From Beta vulgaris subsp. vulgaris (lineage: Eukaryota; Streptophyta; Magnoliopsida; Caryophyllales; Amaranthaceae): 64,000 nucleotides of DNA. Position numbers and translations under genes: made by a program. The stretch lies in NCBI RefSeq assembly GCF_026745355.1, contig NC_079205.1:50621072-50685071 (forward strand), in the 5' to 3' direction. Positions 41,996-53,587 of the stretch are shown here, piece after piece. The notes under the pieces were generated by a model that did not search any database, was not told the DNA's origin, and was given only the letters and a program-made list of their open reading frames with translations. Every line of letters starts with the position of its first letter. Position 1 is the stretch's first letter.

Positions 41996-44990
41996 TGCCC
42001 AGGTCTAAAAGAGCAGGTACTCCAATTCCAACTGATCGTGATCTTCAGAAAACCCTCCAGCAACTCAAAAAGAAAAAAAAAAGGAAAAGAAACAGTCTGC
42101 TAATCAAGAAAAATCCACAGAAGAACCATCAGAATCAATCATGCCTCCTAAGTCCTTGAAGTTTTATTGGGTACCTTCCCCTGACAATATTCCCACAGGC
42201 CCTACTATGCCTGACATACAAGCGACCAACTTTGAGATTCAACATAACCAGTTTCGAGGGTGTCCTTCTGAAGACCCTGCAAATCATTTACAACGATTTC
42301 AACACCTTTGCCGTATTGTTAAGCATTAAGGGCTCACTCCTAATCAGTTAAAGGTCATGGTATTTGAGTGTTCTTTGAATGACAAAACACAAATGGTTGA
42401 ATGATGTCACAACAACTAAATGGAGTGCTAATTCTGAAGCATTCCTGAAAGAGTACTACCCTCATATCAAAACTGTAGAAATCAAACGTAAACTTGCTAC
42501 CTTCCAGCAAGGACTTGATAAGATACTGAAGGAAGCATGGAATAGGTTCAAAGACCTGCAAAGAGAATGCCCACACCACAACCTTGATATGTGGTTCATT
42601 CACTAGTGGAAAAAACCTTATATGTCACTTAGTAACAGATGCGGTTTTTGTAAAACCGCATCCGAAAATCAACCAAAACATATGAAGAAAATTTGACAAA
42701 CAAAATCTGATGCGGTCCTTAAAAAACTGCATCAGATTTTAAATCTGATGCGTTTTTTCATGAGCCTGATGCGGTTCATGGACCGCATCTGAAAATCGTT
42801 CCATAAAATAACCCATCAAACAACATGTGCGGCCCAAACCCTAACTCCCTCCTCTCTACACCTCCCTCTCACGCAGCCCCCATTCTCCTCCCTCTCTCTC
42901 TCTCTTCGTCCCAGCCACTTCCTCAAACCCTAACTCCCTCACAAACCAATTCTCACTCACCTCTCTTCATCCACTCTACTCTTCCCTCGCAAAACGAATG
43001 AATCGCGAAGAACTAGTGAGCTAAGAGCGAAGAAGATTGAAAAAGAGGGGTGAAAAAGAAGAACAAGTCAGAGAGAAAATATTGAAGATCGTAGGGGTGA
43101 AAAAGAATAACAAGTCAGAGAGAGAATATTGAAGATCGTAATGACGAGCGAAATGAAGAATCGAAGATACACAAGAAATTGTTTCATTTGAGTTTTCATG
43201 GGATTTAGTTTGTGGATCTGGTTTTAGGTTTTTTTTCGTTTATTTTGGATTTTATTTTTAGATCTTGTTTTGGTTTAGGTGTTTATTTCGTTTTTCGTTT
43301 TAGAATCCATTTACGTTTCCTTTTTTTTAGGCTTCATTTTCGTTTGTTTTTTTGTTCGATTCTTAGTTTTCGTTTTATCTGGGTAGTGTTTTTTAGTTCT
43401 TCGTTTTCTAATTTTCGATATTTTTTTGTATCTTAATTTTTTTTTTTTTCTAATTTTCGTTTTTAGTTCCTTCATTTACTAATTTTAGTTTTTAGATCTA
43501 ATTTTCGATTTCGTTTCAAGTATTTCGTATAATTACTGGATAATTACAATTATTTCGTGAACAAACTGAAATCTTCGTGTAATTAGTATTGTTGCAATTT
43601 TTCGTATAATGAGTTTTTAGATCTGATTTTCATTTTGTTTTTATATATAAATTCTCATTATTGTCGATTATTTTAGGATTTAGTTCTTAATTTTCGTATA
43701 GTCATTTTTTAGGTTTGTAATATTCTATATCTATGTTAATTTTTTATTTTTGTATGTTTCTGTAACTTTTTTTATTCATATCATAATGTTATTTCTATGA
43801 ATTTATTTAGTTTCTATGTATAAATTCTTATTTATATGTATTTTGTATATTTTTGTTTCTGTATAATTTATTATTGTTGTATATATATGTTTGGTTTGGT
43901 TTTTATATAATTTTGTTGTATAGTATAGTGGGAAAGTATTGTGCCAAAAATTGAGATGATATCTAGCGCCAAAAATTGAGATGATACTACATACTAATAT
44001 GCATACCTGCAGGCCTGCAACTTTTTTTTGACATCAAATACTACATACTGATATTGTTTTATAGTAAAACCGCATCAGAAAAAGGTAATCTTATGCGGTT
44101 TTACCTTAAAACCGTGTCAGTTAATCAAATTAACTGATGCAGTTTTAAGGTAAAACCGCATCAGATTATCGTTTTCTTATACGATTTTTGACCGCATCAG
44201 AAAAAATAGTTAGCTGCTACGAGTCTATCCGATGCAAATCAAAACCGCATCAGAAAGTACGATTTTGTTCGCATCGGATAGGCTTTGTTCCACTAGTGAT
44301 TACCCAAGCGTTCTACAATGGTCTACAACCCCATATCAAGAGTATAATTGATTCATCTGTAGTGGGTGTTTTCCTAAATAAGGAGGTGATGAAGGGTACA
44401 ATTTTCTAGCCAACTTAGCATCAAATGATCATAGTTCATCCAAGACTATTACAAAGAAAAAGTTAGATGCTTATGCATATGCACTATTGTCTTCACTAAT
44501 AGCCCAGTTGAGAATTAAAGTGGAGGCATTAAAATTTCACAAACTGGTACTCCTCCTATGAATATTAATGTATGTGATGTCTTCCATGGCTCGCTCCTAT
44601 TACCTCTTCTTACTGTGAGGTCTGTGGTGTTCAAGGCCGAATTGGTCATGATTGTTCCTATAATCAACTTGACCCAAATCAGATGGAGCATGTAAATGTT
44701 TTTCAGCAGAGACCTCCACACAACCCTATTGTAACACATTCAACCTAAGTTGGAGGGACATCCAAACTTTTCCTACAAAAGCAACAATGTTCAAAACCCT
44801 AAACATGTGCCACAAACTTCCTACCCACCACCTCATCAAAACCAATCACAAGATGCTGCTAGACAATAATTTTACCAAAGGGCCCCTCATAATCATCCTC
44901 CTGGTTTCAATAGGCCTTTACACCAAGGCTATCAACAACAAGTTTCTCAGAATGCCAGCTCTCATCAAGAGCCTACTATGTCTGGTCTAA
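41996..44990 (+). pseudogene. Athila-like gag, split by CACTA-3
   Basis: The start is at 41996 (MPRSKRAGTP). The body has FEIQHNQFRGCPSEDPANHL (about 42230-42290), LTPNQLKVMVFECSLNDK, then TKWSANSEAFLKEYYPHIKT and EAWNRFKDLQRECPHHNLDMW (to 42600). It resumes at 44299 with TQAFYNGLQPHIKSIIDSS after the CACTA-3 insertion, exactly in frame across the ATT duplication. The L-x-D-K-A-W-L-type core and W-x-x-F-K-D-L-x-x-x-C-P-H-H are hallmarks of the Retrotrans_gag domain in Athila elements. Downstream sequence to about 45000 is degraded and includes a CEVCGVQGxxGHDC-like remnant near 44620. Confidence 0.85.
42601..44298. mobile_element. CACTA-3, non-autonomous, 1698 bp, in Athila gag
   Basis: The termini are CACTAGTGGAAAAAAC (42601) and TTGTTCCACTAGTG (44298), flanked by ATT on both sides (42598-42600, 44299-44301). 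Subterminal words are TGATGCGGTTTT and AAAACCGCATC in both orientations (42635-42800 and 44060-44280). The interior has a CT-rich leader starting at a CCCAAACCCTAACTCCC stretch (42836-42985), then a T-rich intron-like region (43200-43860). No protein is recognised. The gag reading continues in frame across it. Confidence 0.93.
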
Positions 44991-45307
44991 TGAAGATGAT
45001 TGTTTCAATGAAGCAGAGTCATGATGAGAGCATCAAGGAGTTGAAAAACACTACCAAACTTTTGGAAACTGAACTTGCTCAAGTGGTTGGAAACTAAGCT
45101 CATCACTATTTGCAGCGGTACACAGTATGATGACCCACCTATGCTTATTGATGATTCGCAACCTCCAGTCCATAATGATGTAGTGGATGGAAACTAAGGT
45201 GAGCGTAGCTCAAAAACTGACATTGAGCAAGGGAATGTAGATGAAGCAAGGAAGTAAAAGGAGAAGGGACTAATTCTCCTACACCACCACTACCTTTTTC
45301 CCACGGG

Positions 45308-46180
45308 ATGCAAAAATCAAAGGTCAATCAACAACTTGGTAAGTTCTTGGCTATGGTCAAGAACCTTGAGCTAACATTTCCTTTTACCGATTTTATTTCT
45401 CAAGTACATGTTTATGCTAAGTTTTTGAAAGATATGATCACAAAGAAGAAGGATTTTAGTGGTATAGATAAAGTTGCTCGAACTGAAGAGTGCAGTGATG
45501 TATTGCAGAATAAAATCCCACCAAAACTCAAGGATTTTGGTAGTTTTTTCATCCCTTGTCATGTAGGTGCTTTATTTATTAATAAGGCTTTATGTGATCT
45601 AGGAGCTAGTGTATTTGTTATTCCTTTATCAATCTCTAATAAACTCAACTTTGGAGTCTTAAAGTGCACACAAATTACTTTGCAAATGAAAAATTGTTTT
45701 GTGAAATATCCTTTGGGTAATTTAGAGGATGTACCTGTTCGGGTTGGAAATTTCTATATTCATGTGGATTTTATAGTAATAGATATGGAAGAGGATAGTC
45801 AAATACCCATCATCTTAGGTGACCTTTCTTATGTACTGTTGGTGTTGTTATTGATGTCATGTCTAGTTCTCTTACTTTGAGCATTGGTGATGATACTGTG
45901 ACTTTTAATCTTACTAATACTCTAATGTCTCCTATGCTTGAGAACACTTCTTGCATGATTGATGTCATAGAGGAGGTTACTAGATATGATGCTCCTCGAG
46001 CCTTCTTAGATGATCGGTTGGAGGCTATTCTTGCTTTTGGAGCCTCAAAAGGAGAAGGTGATGATGAGGTAAATTCTTTGCTCCCTGATTTGGATGGCCT
46101 GAACGCTGATGAGGTTGAAGGTTTTGAGGTAATGCAGACCACTTGTTCCACTTCTGAGTCATATGTAAAGAAGGTATAAT
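45308..46180 (+). pseudogene. Athila-like aspartic protease and downstream pol linker
   Basis: 45308-45880 is one open frame with LELTFPFTDFISQVHVYAKFL, IPPKLKDFGSFFIPC, and the protease active site ALCDLGASVFVIPLS (D-L-G-A-S at about 45592-45610), followed by VRVGNFYIHVDFIVIDMEED. This is the usual Athila protease with its N-terminal MP-x-Y-x-K-F-L extension. The frame shifts near 45860, and 45859-46179 continues with LTLSIGDDTVTFNL and an acidic linker. The GRPF motif that normally follows IILG is lost. Confidence 0.87.
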
Positions 46181-46189
46181 TAAAACCAT

Positions 46190-47230
46190 TGTCATCTCAC
46201 CTTAGATATGCATTTCTTGATGATAATGAGAACTGTCCAGTGATCGTGAATGTTAAACTCGATGATAGCCAGCTTTTCAAGCTCCTAACTGTGCTTCGCA
46301 TGCGTAAGAAAGCTATTGGATATAACATTGACGATCTCAAGGGCGTTAGCCTTAACTTTTATGCATAGAATAGATCTGGAAGAAAATCACTGTCCATGTA
46401 TATAACCACAACGTCATTTGAATCCTAATATGCAGGAAGTGGTGAAGAAAAGGGTAATGAAACTACTTGATGCGGGCATCTTCTACCCCATTTCTAATTC
46501 TAAGTGGGTGACAAGTAGTTCCTAGGAAAAAGGGGGGCAATAATTGTTAAGAACAATAAGGATGAGCTTATTCCTACTCGTGTTGTCACGGGGTGCCATA
46601 TGTGTATTGATTATCGCGGGTTGAATACGACCACCCTAAAGGATCACTTCCCCCTTCTTTTTATTGATTAAATGCTTGAGAGTTTAGTGAATCATAACTT
46701 TTTCTGTTATTTGGATGGATATTCTAGTTTCTTTCAGATTCCTATTCATCCTGAAGACTAAGAGAAGACGACATTCACATGTCCTTATGACACCTTCGCT
46801 TACCGTCAAATGCCATTTGGTTTGTGTAACGTCCTGCCACATTTCCAAGATGTATGATGGCCATATTTTTCATTTCATTGAGAATATCATGGAGGTATTT
46901 TTGGATGATTTTACTGTTTGCATAATCTTTCTAAGGTACTTAAACGTTGTTGTGATGTTAATGTGGTCTTGAATTGGGAAAAAGTGTCACTTCATGGTCA
47001 ATGAAGGAGTGGTACTTGGTCATCTTGTTTCTAAATGTGGCATCCAAGTTGATAGAGTAAAGATTGAGGTGATTGAGAAACTTCCCATTCTCGTGAATGT
47101 CAAGGGAGTGAGGAGTTTTCCTGATCATGCGGGTTTCTATCATCGTTTTAAAAAATGATTTTTCTACAGTTGTGAAACCCCTAACTCAATTATTGCTTAA
47201 GGATGCCACTTTTGATTTCACTAATGCTTG
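46190..47230 (+). pseudogene. Athila-like reverse transcriptase
   Basis: Frames change repeatedly, but the family order is clear: PLSSHLRYAFLDDNE near 46195-46225, RMRKKAIGYNIDDLKG near 46300, PNMQEVVKKRVMKLLDAGIFYPIS near 46425-46490, a V-C-I-D-Y-R block near 46600, FCYLDGYSSFFQIPIHPED near 46700-46760, TCPYDTFAYRQMPFGLCN near 46780-46830, and the catalytic VFLDDFTV at about 46894-46920 (L-D-D). KCHFMV and LGHLVS follow near 46985-47030. Many stops; not functional. Confidence 0.83.
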
Positions 47231-47670
47231 TTTAGAGTCCTTGACATGATTAAGAAAGCACTGATAACTGCTCCAATCATACAACCACCAAATTGGGATT
47301 TGTCATTCGAGATTATGTGTGATGCTAGTGACTATGTTGTGGGAGAAATGCTTGGCCAAAGGAAAAATAAGGTGTTGCATGCCATCTACTATGCAAGCAA
47401 AACCTTGGATGGAGCTTGAACGAATTATGCTACTACTGCGAAGGATCTCTTTGCGATTGTTTATGCCGCTAATAAGTTTCAAACCAATCTCATTGGTTCG
47501 AAAGTCATCATTCACACTGATATGTTGCCCTCAAGTATTTGTTGCCCAAGAAAGAGGCGAAGCCAAGGCTCATTCGATGGATTCTTCTCCTTCAGGAGTT
47601 TGATCTGGAGATACGATATAAGAAGGGTGCTGATAACGTTCTTGCAGATAATCTCTCTCGTTTGAGGTTT
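47231..47670 (+). pseudogene. Athila-like RNase H
   Basis: It has ALITAPIIQPPNWDLSFEIMCDASDYVVG (about 47255-47340), then AIYYASKTLDGA, a stop, and in another frame NYATTAKDLFAIVYAANKF (47420-47480), VIIHTD and [20 protein letters not shown] (about 47540-47600), then [13 protein letters not shown] and D residues of the RNase H fold are visible, but in three frames. Confidence 0.83.
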
Positions 47671-50034
47671 GAGTCCAGCTCAGATGGCCCTATAGATGAT
47701 TATTTTCCTGATGATCATCTCCTTGTTGTGTCTACCCAATCCGCCTGGTATGCTGATTTTGCTAATTATTATGTTGACGGATCTCATCCCCCTTTATCTT
47801 ACATACCAGCAGCGCAGAAATTTTTATCGTGATGCTAAAAGGTATTATTAGGAGGATCTCTATCTATATAAAAAATGTGATGAAGAATGTTTCGTAGATG
47901 TGTTGCAGATTGGGAGATTGAGGGAGTGCTACAACATTGTCATAGCATGCCCTCTGGTGGTCATATAAGTTCCGAAGCTTCGACTCATAGAGTCATTAAA
48001 AGTGGATTTTATTGGCCTACAATTTTCAAGGATGCTCATGCCTTTTATGTGTCTTGTGATGCTTGCCAAAGGATAGGCAAGAAATGACACAAACATGTAT
48101 TTTGGAAGTTGAACCTTTTGATATGTGGGGAATCGATTTCATGGGACCATTCTCTACTTCCTGTGGAAACATGTATATTTTGGTAGGTGTTGATTATGTG
48201 ACAAAATGGGCTTTGAAGCCATAGCATCACTAAGCAATGACTCTCAAGTAGTGATGAATATGTTCAAGAAAATCATGTTTCCCCATTTAGGTGGCCTAGA
48301 GTGATCATCAGTGATGGAGGCTCCCACTTCCATAAGAACACTTTTAAGGCTTTGTTGCAAAAACATGGGGTCACTCACAAGGTTTGCTTGACTTATCACC
48401 CACAAACCAGTGGCCAAGTAGAGGTGTCCAACTGACATATTAAGAGGATTTTGGAGAGAGTAGTCACCAAAGCAAGGAAAGATTGGTCCTTGAAGCTTCA
48501 TGATACTCTTTGGGCTCTGCGCACTGCATTTTAGACTCCTTTGGGGACAACTCCATAATGTATGGTGTACGCAAATCTTGCCATCTACAAGTTGAAATGA
48601 AATATCTATCTGCATGGGCTACTAAATAAATTAAATTTGACCTACAAGCTGCAGGTGAGGAACGACTTCTTCAATTGAATGAACTGGATGAGCTTAGACT
48701 GGAAGCTTATGAGAATCAAAAGCTCTACAAGGAGAAAATGAAGAAATTTCATGATAATATGATATAAAAAAGGGAATTTCATGTGGATGACAAAGTATTA
48801 CTCACTAGAGGAAAAAACTGGAAGGGTTGCGCTTTAAGGACTACGTTCTTTATAAAACACAACTCTTAATTATGAAAGGATGCAGTTAGCCAAATAACGC
48901 AACCCTCCTTATACAAAGGCTGAGGTTTTCAAGGTAACCGCAATCCTTTACGTGAAGGGCTGCAGTTTTCCAAATAACTGCAGCACTTCTAAAACGAAGG
49001 GTTGCGGTTTAATGATGCCCACAAAAGTGAGGGGCTGCATTTAGCCAAAAAATCGCAGCCCTTCACTTTAGAAGGGCTGCGGTGATGGGCTAAACGCGGC
49101 CCTTCCCTAGACTAAAAAAATGTGCACACACTTATTAATAAAAACTACACGAATTTTCCCTTGCTCACTCACTCACTCACTCACTCACTTACTTCCCTCT
49201 CACTCTCACTCACTTACACATACTAACCATTGGAGCCCTAATTCAACCACCATCGAAGACGGTTTCTCCTACGCCAGCTTCACTCTCTCCTCTTCTCTTA
49301 CGCACACTCCAAGCTCCTTGGAGATTTCTAGTTGCGGGTTTCTAGTTGCAAGCGCGACCACCACGCACTACCACGAAGACGCAGCGCCACCTTCTCTCTC
49401 TCCTCTCCTCCTCTTTCGGTAATTCCCCTCTTTTTCATTTTTTTTACTTTCCAAAACATTAATGCAAATAATTTGTTTCCAAGCTAAGGGTGTTAGTTGT
49501 TTTTTTGTAGTTTCAATTTTGATTACTACAAAATGTTCGTTTAACTGTGTTGGATGGTGGGTAGGGGGTGGAGGAGGGTTGGGAAGGGTGGGAAGGGGGT
49601 GTGGGAGGGTGGGCAGGGGGTGGAGGAGGGTGGGTACGATAGGGGGTAAGGAGGGTGCTGTTTTTAATTAAATTTGCATTTCTTAATTTGATTATGTGAT
49701 TAAATGTGAAATGTGGGTTTTGTTAATTGTAGGAAAAGAGACTAAGCAAGGTAAATAAAGTTCCACTATCTCTTCTCTCTTCATTTCTCGTCACTTGTAC
49801 TAAGAGGTAACTAGTTTATTTCTTTTTTGCATGTTTTATTTATTTATTGATTTGTTGATGAGGTAGATAGTTGTCATGTATTTCAATTTGATTAAAGCTA
49901 TGATAATTTGTTGATGTATGTATGTTTCTTGGTATGAGATTGTATCAAAACAATGTAGTTTAGCTATGAATCATCATCATATGCCTAGATACTAGTTCAA
50001 GACTTACTCATTAGGAGTAAGTCTTGAATAGTCC

Positions 50035-50345
50035 CCCGTTCCCGTCCAATTTGTACCTTTCGAGTCATTTAACCCCAACTTCTTTTTGAACATGATAATA
50101 TGCGGTATTATATAACTAGTGTGTAAATTTTTAGGATTGCATTAGTTGTTGAATTCTGGGAACATAAATGTGATTTAAGGCCTATATCGGCCTTTCCCAT
50201 CCAATTTGTACTTTTCGAGTCATTTAAGCCAAATTCATTTTAAGCATGATAATATGAGGTATTATATAACTAGTATGTATATGTTTTAGGTTTGCATTAA
50301 TTGTTAGTCGAATTTCGGGAATGTAAATGTGATTTTAGACCTATT
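50035..50345 (+). repeat. ~157-bp intronic repeat array 1 of CACTA-4 (two copies)
   Basis: The unit contains CGAGTCATTTAACCCCAA, CATGATAATATGAGGTATTA, TTGCATTAGTTGTTG, GAATTTCGGGAACGTAAATG and TGATTTTAGGCCTATTTCGG. Copies are spaced about 159 bp (marker at 50150 and 50309). They lie in the intron before the exon at 50922. Confidence 0.85.
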
Positions 50346-50858
50346 TCGGCCTCCCACACCCCACCCCACACACCCTCCGCCCACCTCATCACACCCCTGC
50401 CCACCTCCCCACCCCTCCCACACCCCTTCCCACCTCCCCAACCCTCCCACACCTCCCCACCCCAACGCCCTGCCCACCCATAGACCTCCCACACCCCTGC
50501 CCACCCCACACCCCTGTCCAACTCCCCAACTCCCTACACATACCTCCCACACCCGTTCCCACCACATCCCTTCCACACCCCACCCCACACACCCCTCCCC
50601 AACCCCCTGCATACCCCTCCCCAACCCCCTGCACACACCTCCTCTACCCCTGCACACCCCTCCCTCGCCCTTGCACACCCTTCCCCAACCTCTGCCCACC
50701 TCCCCCAACCTCTTATCCACCCTACACAAACCCCTTACACACCCCTACCCACCCCCCCCAACCCCCTACACACCCCTTCCCCACCCCACCCCTCCCCACC
50801 CTTGCACAACTCTCCCCAACCCCTTGGATACCCCTCCCCACACCTTGCCCCTTAGTGC
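50345..50858. repeat. C-rich low-complexity tract in CACTA-4 (CCCACACCCC-type)
   Basis: About 510 bp of CCTCCCACACCCC/CACCTCCCCAACC-like degenerate repeats; the minus strand is G-rich. Long overlapping open frames on both strands here are by-products of composition, not genes. Confidence 0.9.
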
Positions 50859-50921
50859 GGCTCGTAATTTTTATTCTTGAGCTATATATATTAATGCTAA
50901 TATTTATACAATTTCAGGGAG

Positions 50922-52170
50922 ATGGTTGATATGCATACAACGGAGAGCTCGGTTAGTGAACACACTCCGAGGATGAGTCATAAGATGAGGGAAACGAACG
51001 GTATATATAAAGATGATCTCGAGGATCGGGATCTTGAGGGTGACTTCATCTCTAGGCTTGAGAGTATCACGGGTGAAAATGCTCTCATGGGAAAGAATTA
51101 CGTGCAAGACCGACCTCGCCGTGAAGTGGTATGTGGACGAAGTTCAAGTATTGCTAGGAAATCATCAGAGACAAAAAAGAGATAATAAAGGGGACCTACA
51201 AAGTCACTAGGGAAACACACCATAATGAGTTTGGAGTACGATCATTTATGGGGCAACCATATGGAAAGTAGCGGCATAAGTATGGCATGTAAATTGATAT
51301 TTGCATGCAGAAACTTACCATTGTGCACTCATGGAAAGAGGTACCTGAGGGATTGAAGAAGTGTGTATGTGATGATACTATGGTAAAGTTCACGTACAAT
51401 AACGTTTACTTTCTTCATTATTTAGTATAATATTAATGATATCATATAAATTACAACAATTACGAAAAATAATATGTGAAATGCGTTTTGTTGTAGAATC
51501 TTTTCAATATCGAAGATGACCAAGCAAAGAAGAGCTTATATTTCTATCTACGTTTGTCGAGAGATTCAGAGATTTCAAGGCTTAGTGTCTGGGTGGATCA
51601 CTAAGCGGAGGAAAGTTGTAGGTACAAAGAAGAAGAAAATCTATGGAGTATAAACGTCATCTGGCTCTCACGCTTCACCGTAAACATCAGCCGAGCCTTC
51701 CAAATTACCATTTCAAATATAAAAGAATATCAAACCTGAAGAGTGGGAAGCATTTGTTGCTCAAAACACTACCCCACAAGCTATTGTAAGAATATCTTAT
51801 TAATATTTAACTACACTTAGCTCCAATATTTTTGTATTAACCTTTGTTTGTAAATTGTGTTTTAGGCAATAAGTGAGAAAAGCGCAAGCGTAAAAGCTAG
51901 GAAGTATTATCATCATTTGGGCGCTCATTCATACAATGAGGCGAGAGAGAAGTGGATGTTCGCCCATTATCCCCACAACGGGGCCGACAGCGGCAACGAA
52001 GACTAGCCTACCACCATAGTTACCCAGGCTCGACAACTAGATAGAGTCCTTGATTGGTGGTGTTCGATGCATGGGGTTGATGCAAAGGGAAAAAGAGTCT
52101 TGCCTGATCCCGGTACAGAACAGATAGCCAACACCATTATAAGTAGACAAAAAATGTTATTTTGCTTGTA
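50922..52170 (+). pseudogene. CACTA-4 gene, 5' exons (Transposase_24-like)
   Basis: A first exon-like frame starts at 50922 (MVDMHTTESSVSEHT) with an acidic linker and reaches about 51190. The next pieces read KWRHKYGM, ICMQKLTIVHSWKEVPEGLKK (about 51265-51362), then after an intron FNIEDDQAKKSLYFYLRL (51503-51560), and SEKSASVKARKYYHHLGAHSY with NEAREKWMFAHYP (51876-51975). The Y-G-x-x-I/W-K-E-V-P-x-x-x-K-K and S-x-K-x-x-x-x-R-x-K-x-x-H-x-x-G patterns are those of plant Transposase_24-type proteins of En/Spm elements. GT-AG-compatible borders occur (for example before TTGTAG at 51497), but single-base frame changes show decay. Confidence 0.65.
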
Positions 52171-52184
52171 TTCCAAGTGATGTA

Positions 52185-52735
52185 ACCATAATTGTGCTGA
52201 ATATGATAATATGAGGTAGAATGTAAATATTAACCATAATCATGTCCACATCTTCAAAAATTATATGAATTTCGGGAACGTAAATTTGATTTTAGGCCTG
52301 TTTTGGCCATTTTGCGTCCAATTCTTAGATTTTGAGTCATTAATTTTTTACTATGACTATATAAGGTATAATATAAGTATTTTGTAGATTTTTCACCTTC
52401 AATTTAATGTTAATCGAATTTTGAGAACGTAAATGTGATTTTAGGCCTATTTTGGCTATTTCGCGTCCAATTCTTAGATTTTGAGTCATTTAACCCCAAT
52501 TTCTTTTTGACTATGACTATATAAGGTATAATATAAGTAGTGTGTAGATATGTTACCTTCACTTTATTGTTGGTTGAATTTCGAGAACATAAATGTGATT
52601 TTAGGCCTATTTTGGCCATTTCGTGTCCAATTCTTAGATTTTGAGTCATTTAACCCCTATTTCTTTTTTTATTATGGTTATATAAGATATAATATAAATT
52701 TTTCATTCAAGAGCATTACTCTATTATCCTTATGT
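52185..52735 (+). repeat. ~157-bp intronic repeat array 2 of CACTA-4 (about 3.5 copies)
   Basis: Same unit as array 1, with the GAATTTCGGGAACGTAAA marker near 52266, 52418 and 52575. It occupies the intron between the exons ending near 52170 and starting at 52738. Confidence 0.85.
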
Positions 52736-52737
52736 AG

Positions 52738-53500
52738 ATTGGCTTGAAGGAAAAGAGGCATCCGGTGAGTTCACTCCCAAAGGACACATCGACGCATTGC
52801 ACGAAACTTTAGGACGGGACCACAATGGATGTGTGATGGGCGTAGGAGGTGTCCGCCTCGGTTTGAGAAAGGTATATAGTGATTAATACACTACAATGAC
52901 AAAATTAAGTGTAAGTACTGTGAATTCGGCGGCTGTAGATGTGGAGTTGAGGGAGGAGATGACACATAACTTCAACGCCATATTGGAGCAAATGGATTTA
53001 CCGACTTTTGCATTGAATAAGGGAAGTAGTGTCATTATTCCATAGCCGATCGGTGATCCATGAGCATCCAATGATCAGATGATGCCTTTATCTGATCCAC
53101 CTCTAGTACTTGAGTTGAAGGTAATCACTTAACCCATTTGCTTTATTAAACAACTATTGTACTTTTTTCAATGGAATTTTTCAATGAACTAATATAAATG
53201 GAGTTCTTTTTCAAGGAGGAGACGACATGCGAACGCTTACCTCGAGGAGATGGTTCTGATAGATTCATTCTGATAGCATATGGCCATGCACAACCCCCGA
53301 GTAATCGAGTACGCTTGCATAACCAATTAGTGGACGATAACCACTATGTGGTCATCATCAACGCCATTGTGTCTGGTTTGGAAGAATTACCTCTTTCGCT
53401 TCTAAAGCCAGAAGTTGATCTACCTTTGCTAAGCCATGCAGTTGGCAGTTATGCTCTATGGCCGCGTTCATTGGTGCAGTTTTCAGATGAGGTACAATGA
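52738..53500 (+). pseudogene. CACTA-4 gene, middle exons
   Basis: 52738-52880 carries a G-H-I-D-A-L-H-E-T-L-G block followed by NGCVMGVGGVRLGLRK, a motif that follows Transposase_24 in related proteins. 52950-53045 reads EEMTHNFNAILEQMDLP. 53198-53500 is open for 100 codons with CERLPRGDGSDRFILIAYGHAQPPSNRVRL, NHYVVIINAIVSGLEELPLS and SHAVGSYALWPRSLVQFSDE, resembling the DUF8039-type domain of the same proteins. The precise role is unknown. Confidence 0.6.
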
Positions 53501-53587
53501 TTAACATACTATATATATATGCGTCTTTTGTTTTTTATTTCATATGATATAGAGTTAGTAATATCTTTATTTTTAACTAATTACTAG

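Noticed and set aside
43212..43436. 74-codon Phe-rich ORF in CACTA-3
   Set aside because: It is a translation of a T-rich intron-like stretch without domain or leader.
50297..50880. Long overlapping open frames on both strands (up to 183 codons)
   Set aside because: They arise from C-rich low-complexity DNA with few A/T and so few stop codons. The predicted proteins are Pro/His or Gly/Val/Trp runs with no domain.
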